Shown here in pieces: positions 26,902-35,427 of a stretch of 42,220 bases of DNA (within the stretch, counting starts at the first letter, position 1; every line of letters starts with the position of its first letter). Where the stretch lies: contig JAABQI010000285.1 in the NCBI GenBank assembly GCA_011391545.1, forward strand, positions 1 through 42,220, given 5' to 3'. The position numbers were made by a program, and so were the translations under genes. The DNA is from Rhodoferax sp. Its GTDB lineage: Bacteria; Pseudomonadota; Gammaproteobacteria; Burkholderiales; Burkholderiaceae_C. The notes beneath the pieces were generated by a model. That model had not been told where the DNA came from. It searched no databases and saw only the letters and a list, made by a program, of their open reading frames with translations.

Positions 26902-29064
26902 CTAGAGCGTCGCCAGCGCGTCGCGCACCTCGCCCACCGACAGGATTTCCGACAGCACCACGGGCGCGCGGCCCGTCTGGTAAAGCACATACACCGGCAC
27001 CCCGTTGCGCCCCAGCTGCGCCAGCGCGGCGGTAATGGTTGGGTCGCGGCGCGTCCAGTCGGCGCGCAGCAGCGTGACTTTGCGGGCGGTGAAGTCGGCC
27101 AGGACCTCATCGTTGGCGAGCGTGGTTTTCTTGTTGTACTGGCAGGTCACGCACCAGGCCGCGGTGAAATCCACAAACACCGGCGCGCCCGAGGCCAGCA
27201 CCTGCTCCACCTTGCCAGGCGCCCAGGGCTGCCACAGCGCCGTGCTGGCCGTGGTGCCAGAATTGTCCAAAGGTTGCGTGACATTGTGGCCAATGGAACC
27301 CAGCAAAAACGCCAGCGCCGCGCCCGATAGCGTCGCCATCACCACGCGGCTTCGGCCCCGCAAGCCCAGCGCCCAGATCACCAGCGCCAGGCTCAGCAGC
27401 AGCGCGAGCAGGGCGGCAGCGCCGTCGATGCCGCTTTGCTGGCCCAGCACCCAGACCAGCCAGACCACGGTGGCAAACATGGGGAACGCCATGGCGTGGC
27501 GGAAGGTGTTCATCCAGGCCCCCGGGCGCGGCAACTGGCGCGCCAGTGCCGGCGACCAGCTGGCCGCCAGATAGGGCAGCGCCATGCCGATCCCCAGCGT
27601 GGCAAAAATCGCCAGCGACTGCTCGGCGGGCAGCGCCAGCGCCAAGCCCAGTGAGGCGCCCATGAAAGGCGCGGTGCAGGGCGAGGCGATCACCACCGCC
27701 AGAATGCCCGACAAAAAGGCATCCACCGACGGGTTTTTGGCTTCCAGCGCGGCCACGCTGCTGGGCACAAACTGGCCAAATTCAAACAAGCCCGCCAGAT
27801 TGAGCCCGATCACGGTGAACAGCACCGCCAGCGCCGCCACCACGGCGGGCGACTGCAGTTGAAATCCCCAGCCCAGTTGCTCGCCAGCGCCGCGCAGCGC
27901 CAGCATCAGCGCGCCCAGGGCGACAAACGACAGCACCACGCCGGCGCTGTAGGCCAGCCCGCCGACGCGCTGGCGGCGCTGGTTGGCGCCATGACGGGCA
28001 AAGCCCACCACCTTGATCGCCAGCACCGGAAACACGCAGGGCATCAGGTTCAGAATCATGCCGCCCAGCAAGGCCCCCAGCAGCGCGACCCAGAGTGAAG
28101 TGGGCAGGCTCAAAGGGGCATTTGCGGACGGGCCGAGCCCTGTCGGGTTCAGCGCCGCGTTGGCTGCACCCGCCACCGCCGTGGGCGCATCAGCGGGCCA
28201 TTCGCCGCTGACCCTGGCCTGGGTGACAAAGCCCAGGCGCTGCTGGCCCACTTGCCCGGCCAGCACCAGCGGCATCACCTCCGGGCTGCTGGCGCGGTGC
28301 TGCGCCATGGGCACAGCCGCCGTCCATATGGCGCCCTGCCAGCTTTGCGTCCATTGGCCCGCGGTCTCGATGATTTCAGGCGTTTCCGGGAAAAAGTCGA
28401 GGGTTTTGCCCTGCAGGCTGGCGGGCAGGCCGGCCACGGACACGTTCAAGGTGTGACCCTGAAGGGTGATGCTGCTGGCATCCTCAAGTGCCACCGGCTG
28501 GGCCTTGAAGGCGGCATCAAAGGTCGCTCCGTTGCTGGCGGTGGAGCCCTTGATCGGGAGGCGCAGCACAAAGGTGCCGTCTTGCGGCACGCATTCGAGC
28601 TTGCACACCAGCCAGCTGGCCTGCAGTTTGACTTCAAGTTCGGAATTTAAAACAGAGGGTTTGAAATCCGGCGTGATGGTCAGCGGCACCGGCAACAGCA
28701 CGCTGCCGTCATAACCGTAGTTGGCCAGATTGCCAATCGGAATCTTGACCGGCAGCGGCCAGGCAATGTCGCCGGCCAACACGCCCGCAGGCAACGTCCA
28801 GCTGAGCGTGGTGGCCAGGCCGGAGTCGCCCGAGTTCTTCCAGTAGGTGTGCCATTCGGGCTGGTGCTTGAGTTGCAGGCCGACCCAGACCGTCTTGCCG
28901 GGCTCGATGCCATCGGGCGCGTGGGCCATCAGCTCGGCTTGCACCTGCTCGGTGGTGACCGTGTTTTTGACGGTCTCCTGCGCCCTGGCGCCAGTGGCCA
29001 GCGCACAAAAAGCAATAAAGAACAAGGCCGCGAAAGACGGCAGCAGGCGTTTCAGGTGGGGCAT
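26902..29064 (-). CDS. Thiol:disulfide interchange protein, DsbD/ScsB type
   Basis: A 720-residue protein-disulfide reductase. After a signal peptide there is a large periplasmic domain with a Cys pair (LVCKLECVPQ) of the ScsB/DsbC-N type. A CcdA-like membrane domain follows, with the redox cysteines in LMPCVFPVLAIKVVG and IASPCTAPFMGASLG, and last a C-terminal thioredoxin domain with AAWCVTCQ. It carries electrons from cytoplasmic thioredoxin to periplasmic thiol proteins. The N-terminal domain is larger than that of E. coli DsbD, so ScsB-like is the better description. Such a reductant could also serve SCO and cytochrome c biogenesis (inference). Confidence 0.9.
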   Translation of the reverse strand: MPHLKRLLPSFAALFFIAFCALATGARAQETVKNTVTTEQVQAELMAHAPDGIEPGKTVWVGLQLKHQPEWHTYWKNSGDSGLATTLSWTLPAGVLAGDIAWPLPVKIPIGNLANYGYDGSVLLPVPLTITPDFKPSVLNSELEVKLQASWLVCKLECVPQDGTFVLRLPIKGSTASNGATFDAAFKAQPVALEDASSITLQGHTLNVSVAGLPASLQGKTLDFFPETPEIIETAGQWTQSWQGAIWTAAVPMAQHRASSPEVMPLVLAGQVGQQRLGFVTQARVSGEWPADAPTAVAGAANAALNPTGLGPSANAPLSLPTSLWVALLGALLGGMILNLMPCVFPVLAIKVVGFARHGANQRRQRVGGLAYSAGVVLSFVALGALMLALRGAGEQLGWGFQLQSPAVVAALAVLFTVIGLNLAGLFEFGQFVPSSVAALEAKNPSVDAFLSGILAVVIASPCTAPFMGASLGLALALPAEQSLAIFATLGIGMALPYLAASWSPALARQLPRPGAWMNTFRHAMAFPMFATVVWLVWVLGQQSGIDGAAALLALLLSLALVIWALGLRGRSRVVMATLSGAALAFLLGSIGHNVTQPLDNSGTTASTALWQPWAPGKVEQVLASGAPVFVDFTAAWCVTCQYNKKTTLANDEVLADFTARKVTLLRADWTRRDPTITAALAQLGRNGVPVYVLYQTGRAPVVLSEILSVGEVRDALATL

Positions 29065-29118
29065 GGCGTGGTAGGAGGCGTGGCAGGTCGTGAAGTTCCG
29101 CAGGTTGGCTGCGCCGCC

Positions 29119-29478
29119 TCAATCCTGTGAGTCGTTGGCCGGGAACAGGGAAGACTGTTCAGCCGGTTTGGCAAAGACCGGTGGCAGTTTGGTCGGCGCC
29201 CTGATGCGCAATTGCTTGTTGACATTCATGCGGCCGAACACCACCTCGATGTCGGCCCCCGTCACGCCAAAAAGCGGCGCCAGAAAACGCACCATGTGGT
29301 CGGTCGCACGTCCTGCCACGGGCGCGGCGCAGACGCTGACCTTGAGCTGTTTGCCGTAGGGCTTGCCGATGGCATCCTTGCCGGCGCTGGGTTTGCCCAG
29401 AATATTGACCACCAGCACATCGCCATCCCAGGCGAAGAAGGAGTCACCAGTGAGGTTGCGGGCGCGTTTTTGAGGCAT
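29119..29478 (-). CDS. DUF167 (YggU) family protein
   Basis: A 119-residue protein of the DUF167/YggU family: the core reads VLVVNILGKPSAGKDAIG, then LKVSVCAAPVAGRAT and MVRFLAPLFGV, matching the family's KPxAxxx and APPvdGkAN pattern. The C-terminal 20 residues (after LRIRAPTKLPP) are a less conserved extension. Function unknown. It is followed by the DUF882 gene's stop 41 bp away on the same strand as part of a run of minus-strand genes. Confidence 0.8.
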   Translation of the reverse strand: MPQKRARNLTGDSFFAWDGDVLVVNILGKPSAGKDAIGKPYGKQLKVSVCAAPVAGRATDHMVRFLAPLFGVTGADIEVVFGRMNVNKQLRIRAPTKLPPVFAKPAEQSSLFPANDSQD

Positions 29479-29519
29479 GGGGGTGATGATACTTGCCTGC
29501 TTCAGGCAGCCCGCACGCG

Positions 29520-30098
29520 CTACCAGGTGCGAACGCGCCCGGTGTCGATGTGGACAAACTGGTCGCGCGGGTAATAGCCCACGCCGCCCGCCTTGAGCGA
29601 CAGGGCCGCATCACGCAACTCGGCCAGCGGCACGCCGGGCAGGCGCACGTCGATGGCCTTGCCGTCCATGTGCAGGCTGTGCTTGGCCACGCCGCCGCCT
29701 CGCGTGCTGCGCAACCGGGCGTTGGTGATCGGACCGCGGTAGCCCGAAATGATTTGATACGACAGCGGCACCCTGCTGCCCAGCACCTGGCGCACGTTGT
29801 GCAGCAGATCGAACAACTGCGGGTCGATCTGGCCGACCTCCCCCGAGTAATGGTCACGCAGGAAGTGGTTCAGCGAGCCCAGCGCCTTCGGCAGGTACTG
29901 CTCGCCCGAGGCATACACCAGGTCGATGCGTTCGCGTGTGTGGGTGTGGTCGAGCATCAGGCTGCGCGCGCTGGGGACGGAAGCCCGCGCGTGCTTGCCA
30001 GCCATTCCCAGCGCGCCGCCGAGCAGCATCACCTGGGCGGAGCGGTGCAGAAAGGAGCGGCGCGAGGGCTGCAGAGAGGTCAGGTGCGAACGTGTCAT
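29520..30098 (-). CDS. DUF882/YcbK-like peptidase M15-fold protein, Tat-exported
   Basis: A 192-residue protein beginning with a twin-arginine signal (PSRRSFLHRS, then a hydrophobic run). The mature part has the DUF882 pattern: SLNHFLRDHYSG, SGYRGPITNARLR, the metal-binding SLHMDGKAIDVRLPG, and a final FVHIDTG. The H-x-D...H arrangement is that of M15-type peptidases acting on peptidoglycan. In E. coli the homologue ycbK sits next to the L,D-transpeptidase ycbB, and here an L,D-transpeptidase is also directly upstream (51 bp), which supports the call. I start at ATG 30096-30098 because it opens the signal. Confidence 0.87.
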   Translation of the reverse strand: MTRSHLTSLQPSRRSFLHRSAQVMLLGGALGMAGKHARASVPSARSLMLDHTHTRERIDLVYASGEQYLPKALGSLNHFLRDHYSGEVGQIDPQLFDLLHNVRQVLGSRVPLSYQIISGYRGPITNARLRSTRGGGVAKHSLHMDGKAIDVRLPGVPLAELRDAALSLKAGGVGYYPRDQFVHIDTGRVRTW

Positions 30099-30149
30099 GG
30101 CGTCATATTTTACGTAACTCGGCAATTGGACAAAGCTCATGGGGTCAAC

Positions 30150-31760
30150 TCATGGGATCAAGGCGGCCGCGTGCTCGCGGAGTGCCTTGGCCAGCAACTG
30201 GTCGTGGCCATAGAGGTCGGGGTAAAAAAACACCCGGCCCGCCTTGACCACCACGGTGCTGTAGGCAATCAGCACGGTGACCGGTTGCGCCAGACGCAGG
30301 GTGCTCGACTGGCCGCTGCTCATCGCTGCCCGGATGCGCTCCTCGGGCCAATCGGGATCGTCCTGCAGCACAAAATTTGCCAGCGCCACCGGGTCCTGCA
30401 CGCGGATACAACCGTGGCTGAAGTCTCGCCGGTCGCGCTCGAACAGGCCTGGCGACGGCGTGTGGTGCAGGTAGATGTTGTCGTTGTTGGGGAAAACGAA
30501 CTTGATGTCGCCCAGCGCATTTTTGGGCCCCGGCCGCTGACGAATGCGCCATGCCCCCGACAGCACAGCGTCCAGGTGCTCAGGCGCCAGCGTGGTGACC
30601 ACCTGGCCGCCGGCCGCGACAAACTCCATGCCCTGGCGCGCCAGATAGCCCGGATCGGCGCGCAAATGGGGCACGGTTTCCTGGCGCGCAATCGAGGGCG
30701 GCACGTTCCAGTAGGGGCTGAACTCGATGAAGCGCATTTCCTCGTCGAACAGGGGGGTGCGCGTGTCCAGCGCCTTGCCGACGATCACCTTCATGGTCAG
30801 CTTGACATTGATTTTTCCGTTCTGCACCTCGTAGGCGCGCAGCATGAACTCAGGCACGTTCACCACCACCATGCGCGATGCCTGACGCAGGGGCGTCCAG
30901 CGCAGCCGCTCCAGGGTCAGCGCAATCTGCTCGGCCCGTTGCGCGGGCGGGACGTTCAGTTGCTGCAGGGTTCTGCGCCCGAGCACGCCGTCGGGCGACA
31001 GTCCGTGGCGTTCCTGAAAACGCATCAGCGCAGCGAGCAATTCCCCTTCAAGCCTTTCCGGAACCGGCGTCCCGGCGGTCAGATCGCCCAGCGCTTGCAG
31101 GCGCTGGGCCAGCAGCGACAGGCCATTCCAGGCCTGCCCGGCGTCCAGCTTGCGTCCGGGCAGGGCCGGCAACGGCGATTGCCAGGCCGGGTGATCGGCC
31201 AAGGCGCGGTAGTGTGCCAGAGCCTGACGCAGCGGCACGGCCATCGGTGCCTGGGTGGCCAGTTGCGCCACCGCCCGGCTCAGCCGCTGCTCGCGCACGG
31301 CCGTGCGCAGCCAAGCGGCGATGTCGGTGGTCGGGCCGGCGGGCGCTGCAAAGTTGGCTTTGATTTGCTGCGGGTTCACCCGCCCGAGGCTCAGATCGCT
31401 CAGGTAGTGCTGCATCGCCTGGGTCAGGGCGTTGTCCAGTTGGGTTTGCTCTGCTGACGTCAGCGCCGGGCCGGCCCCGGCCCGCGTCACGGCCAGGTGC
31501 AGGTCGGGCGCCTGATAGTGGTGTGGCTCCAGGCCCTCATCGGCGGCGGTGAGCAAGAACTGCACCGCTTGCTGCGCCTGCACGGTGGGCCGGTCGGCCT
31601 CGAACCAGAGGGATGGCTCTGTGCCCGGCAGGACGCTTGATGCAGACGCGCCGGTCACGCCCGCCAGGAGCCAGGCGCAGACCAGCCAACAGGCAATCAA
31701 CTTGCGAATGGCTGCCAAAAACCATGCCTTCAAGGCGCCCTCATTTCCGGTGAACTTCAT
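30150..31760 (-). CDS. L,D-transpeptidase (YcbB/LdtD type)
   Basis: A 536-residue exported enzyme that forms 3-3 cross-links in peptidoglycan. After an N-terminal hydrophobic segment come an LdtD scaffold domain (SLWFEADRPTVQAQQAVQFL), a peptidoglycan-binding-like unit (MRFQERHGLSPDGVLGRRTLQQLNV), and the YkuD catalytic domain with YLHHTPSPGLFERDRRDFSHGCIRV (read in parts), catalytic Cys at residue 451. I start at ATG 31758-31760 (MKFTGN); longer in-frame starts run into the DUF3330 gene. It forms a probable operon with the DUF882 gene downstream. Confidence 0.92.
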   Translation of the reverse strand: MKFTGNEGALKAWFLAAIRKLIACWLVCAWLLAGVTGASASSVLPGTEPSLWFEADRPTVQAQQAVQFLLTAADEGLEPHHYQAPDLHLAVTRAGAGPALTSAEQTQLDNALTQAMQHYLSDLSLGRVNPQQIKANFAAPAGPTTDIAAWLRTAVREQRLSRAVAQLATQAPMAVPLRQALAHYRALADHPAWQSPLPALPGRKLDAGQAWNGLSLLAQRLQALGDLTAGTPVPERLEGELLAALMRFQERHGLSPDGVLGRRTLQQLNVPPAQRAEQIALTLERLRWTPLRQASRMVVVNVPEFMLRAYEVQNGKINVKLTMKVIVGKALDTRTPLFDEEMRFIEFSPYWNVPPSIARQETVPHLRADPGYLARQGMEFVAAGGQVVTTLAPEHLDAVLSGAWRIRQRPGPKNALGDIKFVFPNNDNIYLHHTPSPGLFERDRRDFSHGCIRVQDPVALANFVLQDDPDWPEERIRAAMSSGQSSTLRLAQPVTVLIAYSTVVVKAGRVFFYPDLYGHDQLLAKALREHAAALIP

Positions 31761-31788
31761 CGACCCGCGCCATGGCCAGCACTTGACC

Positions 31789-31983
31789 TCACGACGTCTG
31801 GCGCTTGGGCTGAGCTTTGGCTTCCTCGCCCTGTGCCTTCCATTTTTCATAGCATTCAAGGCCGCAAAAGTGGACAACATAGTCTGTGGCCTCGGGCACG
31901 GTGGCTTCGGACACCGGCACTTCCTTCATGCACACATCGCACTGGACCGACTCAAGCGCAACGGGCTTGTCTTTGCTTGTCAT
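31789..31983 (-). CDS. DUF3330-like small cysteine protein (64 aa)
   Basis: A 64-residue protein with C15-x2-C18 and C40-x3-C44 (QCDVCMKEVP and HFCGLECYEKW), a probable zinc-binding unit, and a charged tail. The pattern fits the DUF3330 family. A strong AAGGAG precedes ATG 31981-31983. It is 28 bp upstream of the L,D-transpeptidase on the same strand. Function unknown. Upstream of it (31984-32243) I find no supported gene, only a direct repeat AGCTCAATT (32094 and 32109). Confidence 0.72.
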   Translation of the reverse strand: MTSKDKPVALESVQCDVCMKEVPVSEATVPEATDYVVHFCGLECYEKWKAQGEEAKAQPKRQTS

Positions 31984-32243
31984 GACACACTCCTTTATCG
32001 CAGCCATCCGGCAGGTGTTGCCGAGGCAGAGGATGGCGATCCCACTCGGTCACTTTGAAGCCTTGATTCTGGCCACCGCATGGGGATTTGTCCAGCTCAA
32101 TTCCCAAAAGCTCAATTTCCTAAACGCAGCATTGCCCATGGCCGACAAGCAAGCAGCACCTGCAAGCCACATGGCCCATGGCGTCAAACAAAAAAGCCTG
32201 GCCCTTGCGCACCTGCCGCAGCCAAATCTCCGAAGCGGCGTGG

Positions 32244-33476
32244 TCAGGACAGCAGGTCGCACAAGCTGCGTGCAATGACTTGGGTGGCGCGGCGCAGGTC
32301 CTGCAGGTCCAGCCGCTCGTCGGCGCGTTTGGCGTGGGACTCCAGCACGGTGCGCGGCCCGGCGCCATAGATCACGCCCGGAATGCCGCGTTGGGCAAAC
32401 AGGCGCACATCGGTGTACAGCGGCGTGCCCATGGCGGGAATGTCTTCTCCAAAAATGGTTTTGCCATGCTTCTGGATGGCATCGACCAGCGGCTGGTTGC
32501 CGGGCAGAGGCTGCATGGCATGGGCCAGCAGCATGCGCTTGACATCGACCGTGATGCCCGGCAATTTGGCGGCGGCATCAAGAATCAGCTGGCGCAGCGT
32601 GGCTTCGACCTCGGTGGCGTTTTCCTCGGGGATCATGCGCCGGTCGAGCTTGAAGCTGACCGTTCCAGGCACCACGTTGGTGTTGGTGCCGCCGCTGATC
32701 AGCCCGACGTTCAGATAAGGGTGGTTGATGCCCGGCACCTTCGAGCGGATGGCCTTGTACAGCGTGTTTTGCGTGTACAGCGCGTTCAGGATCTGCACCG
32801 CGGCCTGCAAGGCGTCGACACCCGATTCGGGAATGGCGGCGTGCGCCATCTGGCCGTGCACAGTCACTTCGAGTTGCAGGCAGCCGTTGTGCGCGGTGAT
32901 CACCTGGTAGCTGAAGCCCGCGGCAATCATCAAATCGGGTTTTGTCAAATTGTGCTTGAGCAACCAGGCTGGTCCCACCTCGCCGCCAAATTCCTCGTCG
33001 TAGGTGAACAGCAGCTCAATGCTGCCCTTGTTCGGTTTGCAGACCGCCTCAAGCGCGCGCATGGCAAAGGTGAAAGTGGAAAAGTCGCCCTTGCTGACCG
33101 CGCTGGCGCGACCATACACTTTGCCGTCAGCGATCTCGCCGCCGTAGGGGTCGTGCGTCCAGCCTTCGCCCGGGGGCACCACGTCGCCATGGACATTGAG
33201 CGCTATGGTTTTACCGCCCGCACCATAACGATGGCGCACGATCAGGTTGGTGATGCTTTGCAAGCCGGCGGCCTGCACCTCTGCAGCCGGCACCAGGTGC
33301 TTTTCGGCCTCGATGCCCATGGCCTGCAACAGCTCGGCCGTGCGCTCGGCATGGGGCGCGTTGTTGCCCGGCGGTGTGTCGGTGGGGACACGGATGAGTT
33401 CCTGCAGGAAGCGCACCTGTTCGTCAAAGTGGGCGTCGATCCAGGCGTCGAGTTGGGTGTGGGTGGTCATGGGCAT
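32244..33476 (-). CDS. M20 family metallopeptidase (ArgE/DapE-type amidohydrolase)
   Basis: A 410-residue M20 enzyme. The zinc/catalytic marks are NVHGDVVPPGEGW, the GRAS...KGD segment, and the TYDEEFGGEVG Glu pair. The dimerisation domain contains HGQMAHAAIPESGVDA, and a late YTDVRLFAQRGIPGVIYGAGP matches ArgE/DapE relatives. Its exact substrate is unclear. Position directly downstream of the UraD-AllC fusion in a urate cluster suggests a ureido or N-carbamoyl compound (inference only). The start may be ATG 33476 or 33470. The 55-bp gap before it carries a degenerate palindromic repeat. Confidence 0.82.
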   Translation of the reverse strand: MPMTTHTQLDAWIDAHFDEQVRFLQELIRVPTDTPPGNNAPHAERTAELLQAMGIEAEKHLVPAAEVQAAGLQSITNLIVRHRYGAGGKTIALNVHGDVVPPGEGWTHDPYGGEIADGKVYGRASAVSKGDFSTFTFAMRALEAVCKPNKGSIELLFTYDEEFGGEVGPAWLLKHNLTKPDLMIAAGFSYQVITAHNGCLQLEVTVHGQMAHAAIPESGVDALQAAVQILNALYTQNTLYKAIRSKVPGINHPYLNVGLISGGTNTNVVPGTVSFKLDRRMIPEENATEVEATLRQLILDAAAKLPGITVDVKRMLLAHAMQPLPGNQPLVDAIQKHGKTIFGEDIPAMGTPLYTDVRLFAQRGIPGVIYGAGPRTVLESHAKRADERLDLQDLRRATQVIARSLCDLLS

Positions 33477-33501
33477 AAGGGGCGGTTAGGTCAGGCATTT
33501 A

Positions 33502-33550
33502 TTGCCACGCTAATTGACATTGCGGGAAGCGCTAGCGACGCGGCAATCCA
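33502..33550. repeat. Palindromic repeat, degenerate copy 3 (end of uraD-allC)
   Basis: TGACATTGCGGG (33515-33526) followed by TAGCGACGCGGCAATCCA (33533-33550) aligns with the left half of the copy at 34607 (GTCATTGCGAG...TAGCGTGGCAATCCA). A separate TTGCCACGCTAA (33502-33513) resembles the opposite arm. The repeat supplies the last five residues (GLPRR) and the stop codon of the UraD-AllC protein on the minus strand. It is less palindromic than the other two copies. Confidence 0.62.
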
Positions 33551-35415
33551 TCGGGCATGTCATTGGCTAATTGCATCAGCAGGTGGTTGAAAGCCTCGAC
33601 CGCCAGTTGCATGTCGTCGCTGGTCGTGGATTCGAGCGGGTTGTGGCTGATGCCGGCGTTCTGGCCGCGCACGAACAGCATGGCTTGCGGCATGATCTCA
33701 TGCAGCTTCATGGCATCGTGGCCGGCGCCGCTGGGCATGCGGTGGATCGGCAGGCCCAGGCTGGCCATTGCGTTCTCCCAGCGCTGCTGCCAATCCGGCG
33801 CACTCGGTGCGGCGCTGGCGCGCATGGATTCGGTGAGGTGATAGCTGACCTTGCGTTGCGCGCAAATGTCGGCCAATGCGCTCAACAGGTCGGCCTGCAG
33901 CGCGTCACGCTGCGCATTGCCGGGGGCGCGCAGGTCGAGCGAAAACTGGCAGCGGCCCGGCACCACGTTGACCGAGCCGTTGGGCACATTGAGCTGGCCC
34001 ACGGTGGCGACCGAGTCGCCGTCGCGCAAGGCGCGGCGCTCGCAGGCCAGCATGAATTCGGCAACCGTGCAGGCGGCGTCAAAGCGCTGGTTCATGGGCG
34101 TGGTGCCCGCATGGCAGGCGGTGCCCACCACCTCGCCGCTGTAACGCGCGCTGGCATTGATGGAGGTCACCGCCCCGAGTGGCAGGTTCAGCGCGTTGAG
34201 CACCGGGCCCTGCTCGATATGCACCTCCACAAAGCCCAAATACTTTTCCGGATCGCGTTTGAGATTGGCAATTTGCGCCAGCAAGGAGTCGGTGTCTTGT
34301 GCACTGCTCAGCCCTGCCTGTTGCATGGCGTCGCGCATCGACACCCCGTCGGCATCGCACTGGTCGAGCCAGGCCGGGTTGAAGTCACCGGTGAGCGCGC
34401 CCGAGCCCAGAAAGGTGGCCTTGAAACGCTGGCCTTCCTCTTCGGAAAACGCCGCCACCTCGATGGCGAATGGCAGGCGTTTGCCTGCGCGATGCAGTTC
34501 ACGCACGCAGGCCATGGGCACAAAAATACCGAGGCGGCCGTCGTGTTTGCCACCGTTGCGCACGGTGTCATAGTGGCTGCCGGTGAGCAGGGTTTTGCCA
34601 GGCGCAGTCGTCATTGCGAGCGTAGCGTGGCAATCCAGGCTTTCTGAATCCATGGATTGCCGCGTCGTACCTTCTCGCAATGACGACATCCCGTCATAGC
34701 GCCCCACCACATTGCCCACGGCGTCAATGGCCACACTGTCAAAGCCGCAGGCCTGCATCTGCGCCCGGATGAAAGCGGCGCAGGCGCAGTGCGCATCGGT
34801 CAGGTAGGTCACGGTGAGTTGATCCGGCGCTTCCGAGTACTGGCTCAGTTGCTCCTGCCAGTCCCACACCAAGTCACCCATCTCAGGCGTGATGTCAAAC
34901 TTGTCCTTCAGGCGAAGCTCTGCAATGCGGTGGATGTTGCGCAGGCATTCCTGCATCTCAAAGTCGGGGTGACCGTGCAGGCGGCGCTCAAAAGTGGCCA
35001 TGATCTCGGCCCGGCTCAAGCCCAGGCCACGAGGGCCGCGCACCGCCAGAATGAACGGCCAGCCAAATTTGGCGTTGTAGTCGGCATTGAGCTGCTGCAG
35101 CCGGTCAAATTCTTCTGCGCTGCAGTGGGTCAAGCCGGCCTTGCTTTGCTCGTTGGCTGACTCGGCCGTCAGGCTTTGGGTGACCATGGCCTTGCCCGCC
35201 AGCTCCGGGTGGGCGCGGATCAGGCCAAGCTGGGCCTCGCGCGGGGCGTTGCTCACCACCTGTGTCAGGATGAATTTGAGCTGGGGCAGCGACGAAAACG
35301 GACGCAGTGCCAGCGCGGCTTGTGCAATCCAGGGCGAGTGTTCGTACAGGCCGTCGAGCAGTTGCAGAGCCGCATCTTCCGGGGCGCTGTTGAGTTGATC
35401 CAGGGTCAGGGGCAT
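33532..35415 (-). CDS. OHCU decarboxylase (UraD) fused to allantoate amidohydrolase (AllC)
   Basis: A 627-residue two-enzyme fusion. Residues 1-170 are UraD: IRAHPELAGKA (H69), SANEQSKAGL (E89), FGWPFILAVRG; it converts OHCU to S-allantoin. Residues 176-627 are an M20-type allantoate amidohydrolase with zinc ligands in GSHYDTVRNGGKHDGRLG (H281, D292), AAFSEEEGQRF, VEVHIEQGPVL, and a late GHDAMKL and GISHNPLE. Residues 244-269 are encoded by an in-frame palindromic repeat, just before the first zinc ligand. The C-terminus is also repeat-derived. It lies 12 bp after puuE, with an M20 gene downstream. Identity of both halves is firm; activity of the interrupted half is not proven. Confidence 0.92.
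   Translation of the reverse strand: MPLTLDQLNSAPEDAALQLLDGLYEHSPWIAQAALALRPFSSLPQLKFILTQVVSNAPREAQLGLIRAHPELAGKAMVTQSLTAESANEQSKAGLTHCSAEEFDRLQQLNADYNAKFGWPFILAVRGPRGLGLSRAEIMATFERRLHGHPDFEMQECLRNIHRIAELRLKDKFDITPEMGDLVWDWQEQLSQYSEAPDQLTVTYLTDAHCACAAFIRAQMQACGFDSVAIDAVGNVVGRYDGMSSLREGTTRQSMDSESLDCHATLAMTTAPGKTLLTGSHYDTVRNGGKHDGRLGIFVPMACVRELHRAGKRLPFAIEVAAFSEEEGQRFKATFLGSGALTGDFNPAWLDQCDADGVSMRDAMQQAGLSSAQDTDSLLAQIANLKRDPEKYLGFVEVHIEQGPVLNALNLPLGAVTSINASARYSGEVVGTACHAGTTPMNQRFDAACTVAEFMLACERRALRDGDSVATVGQLNVPNGSVNVVPGRCQFSLDLRAPGNAQRDALQADLLSALADICAQRKVSYHLTESMRASAAPSAPDWQQRWENAMASLGLPIHRMPSGAGHDAMKLHEIMPQAMLFVRGQNAGISHNPLESTTSDDMQLAVEAFNHLLMQLANDMPDGLPRR
34607..34687. repeat. Palindromic repeat copy 1, inserted in frame in the AllC domain
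   Basis: An 81-bp element (27 codons). Outer arms are perfect: GTCGTCATTGCGAG (34607-34620) and CTCGCAATGACGAC (34674-34687). Inner arms are also perfect: GGCAATCCA (34629-34637) and TGGATTGCC (34653-34661). The whole can fold into a long stem. Its length is a multiple of three and it has no stop in the host gene's frame, so it reads through as residues 244-269. It belongs to the same family as the element at 38271. Confidence 0.93.
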
Positions 35416-35427
35416 GGTAGGAACGCT

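Noticed and set aside
29493-31457. 654-codon plus-strand frame across DUF882 and the L,D-transpeptidase
   Set aside because: It is antisense to two well-supported genes with catalytic motifs. The composition is typical of shadow frames (high Gln, His, Arg, Ala).
32178-33590. 470-codon plus-strand frame over the M20 gene
   Set aside because: Antisense shadow; the minus-strand frame carries the clear M20 motifs.
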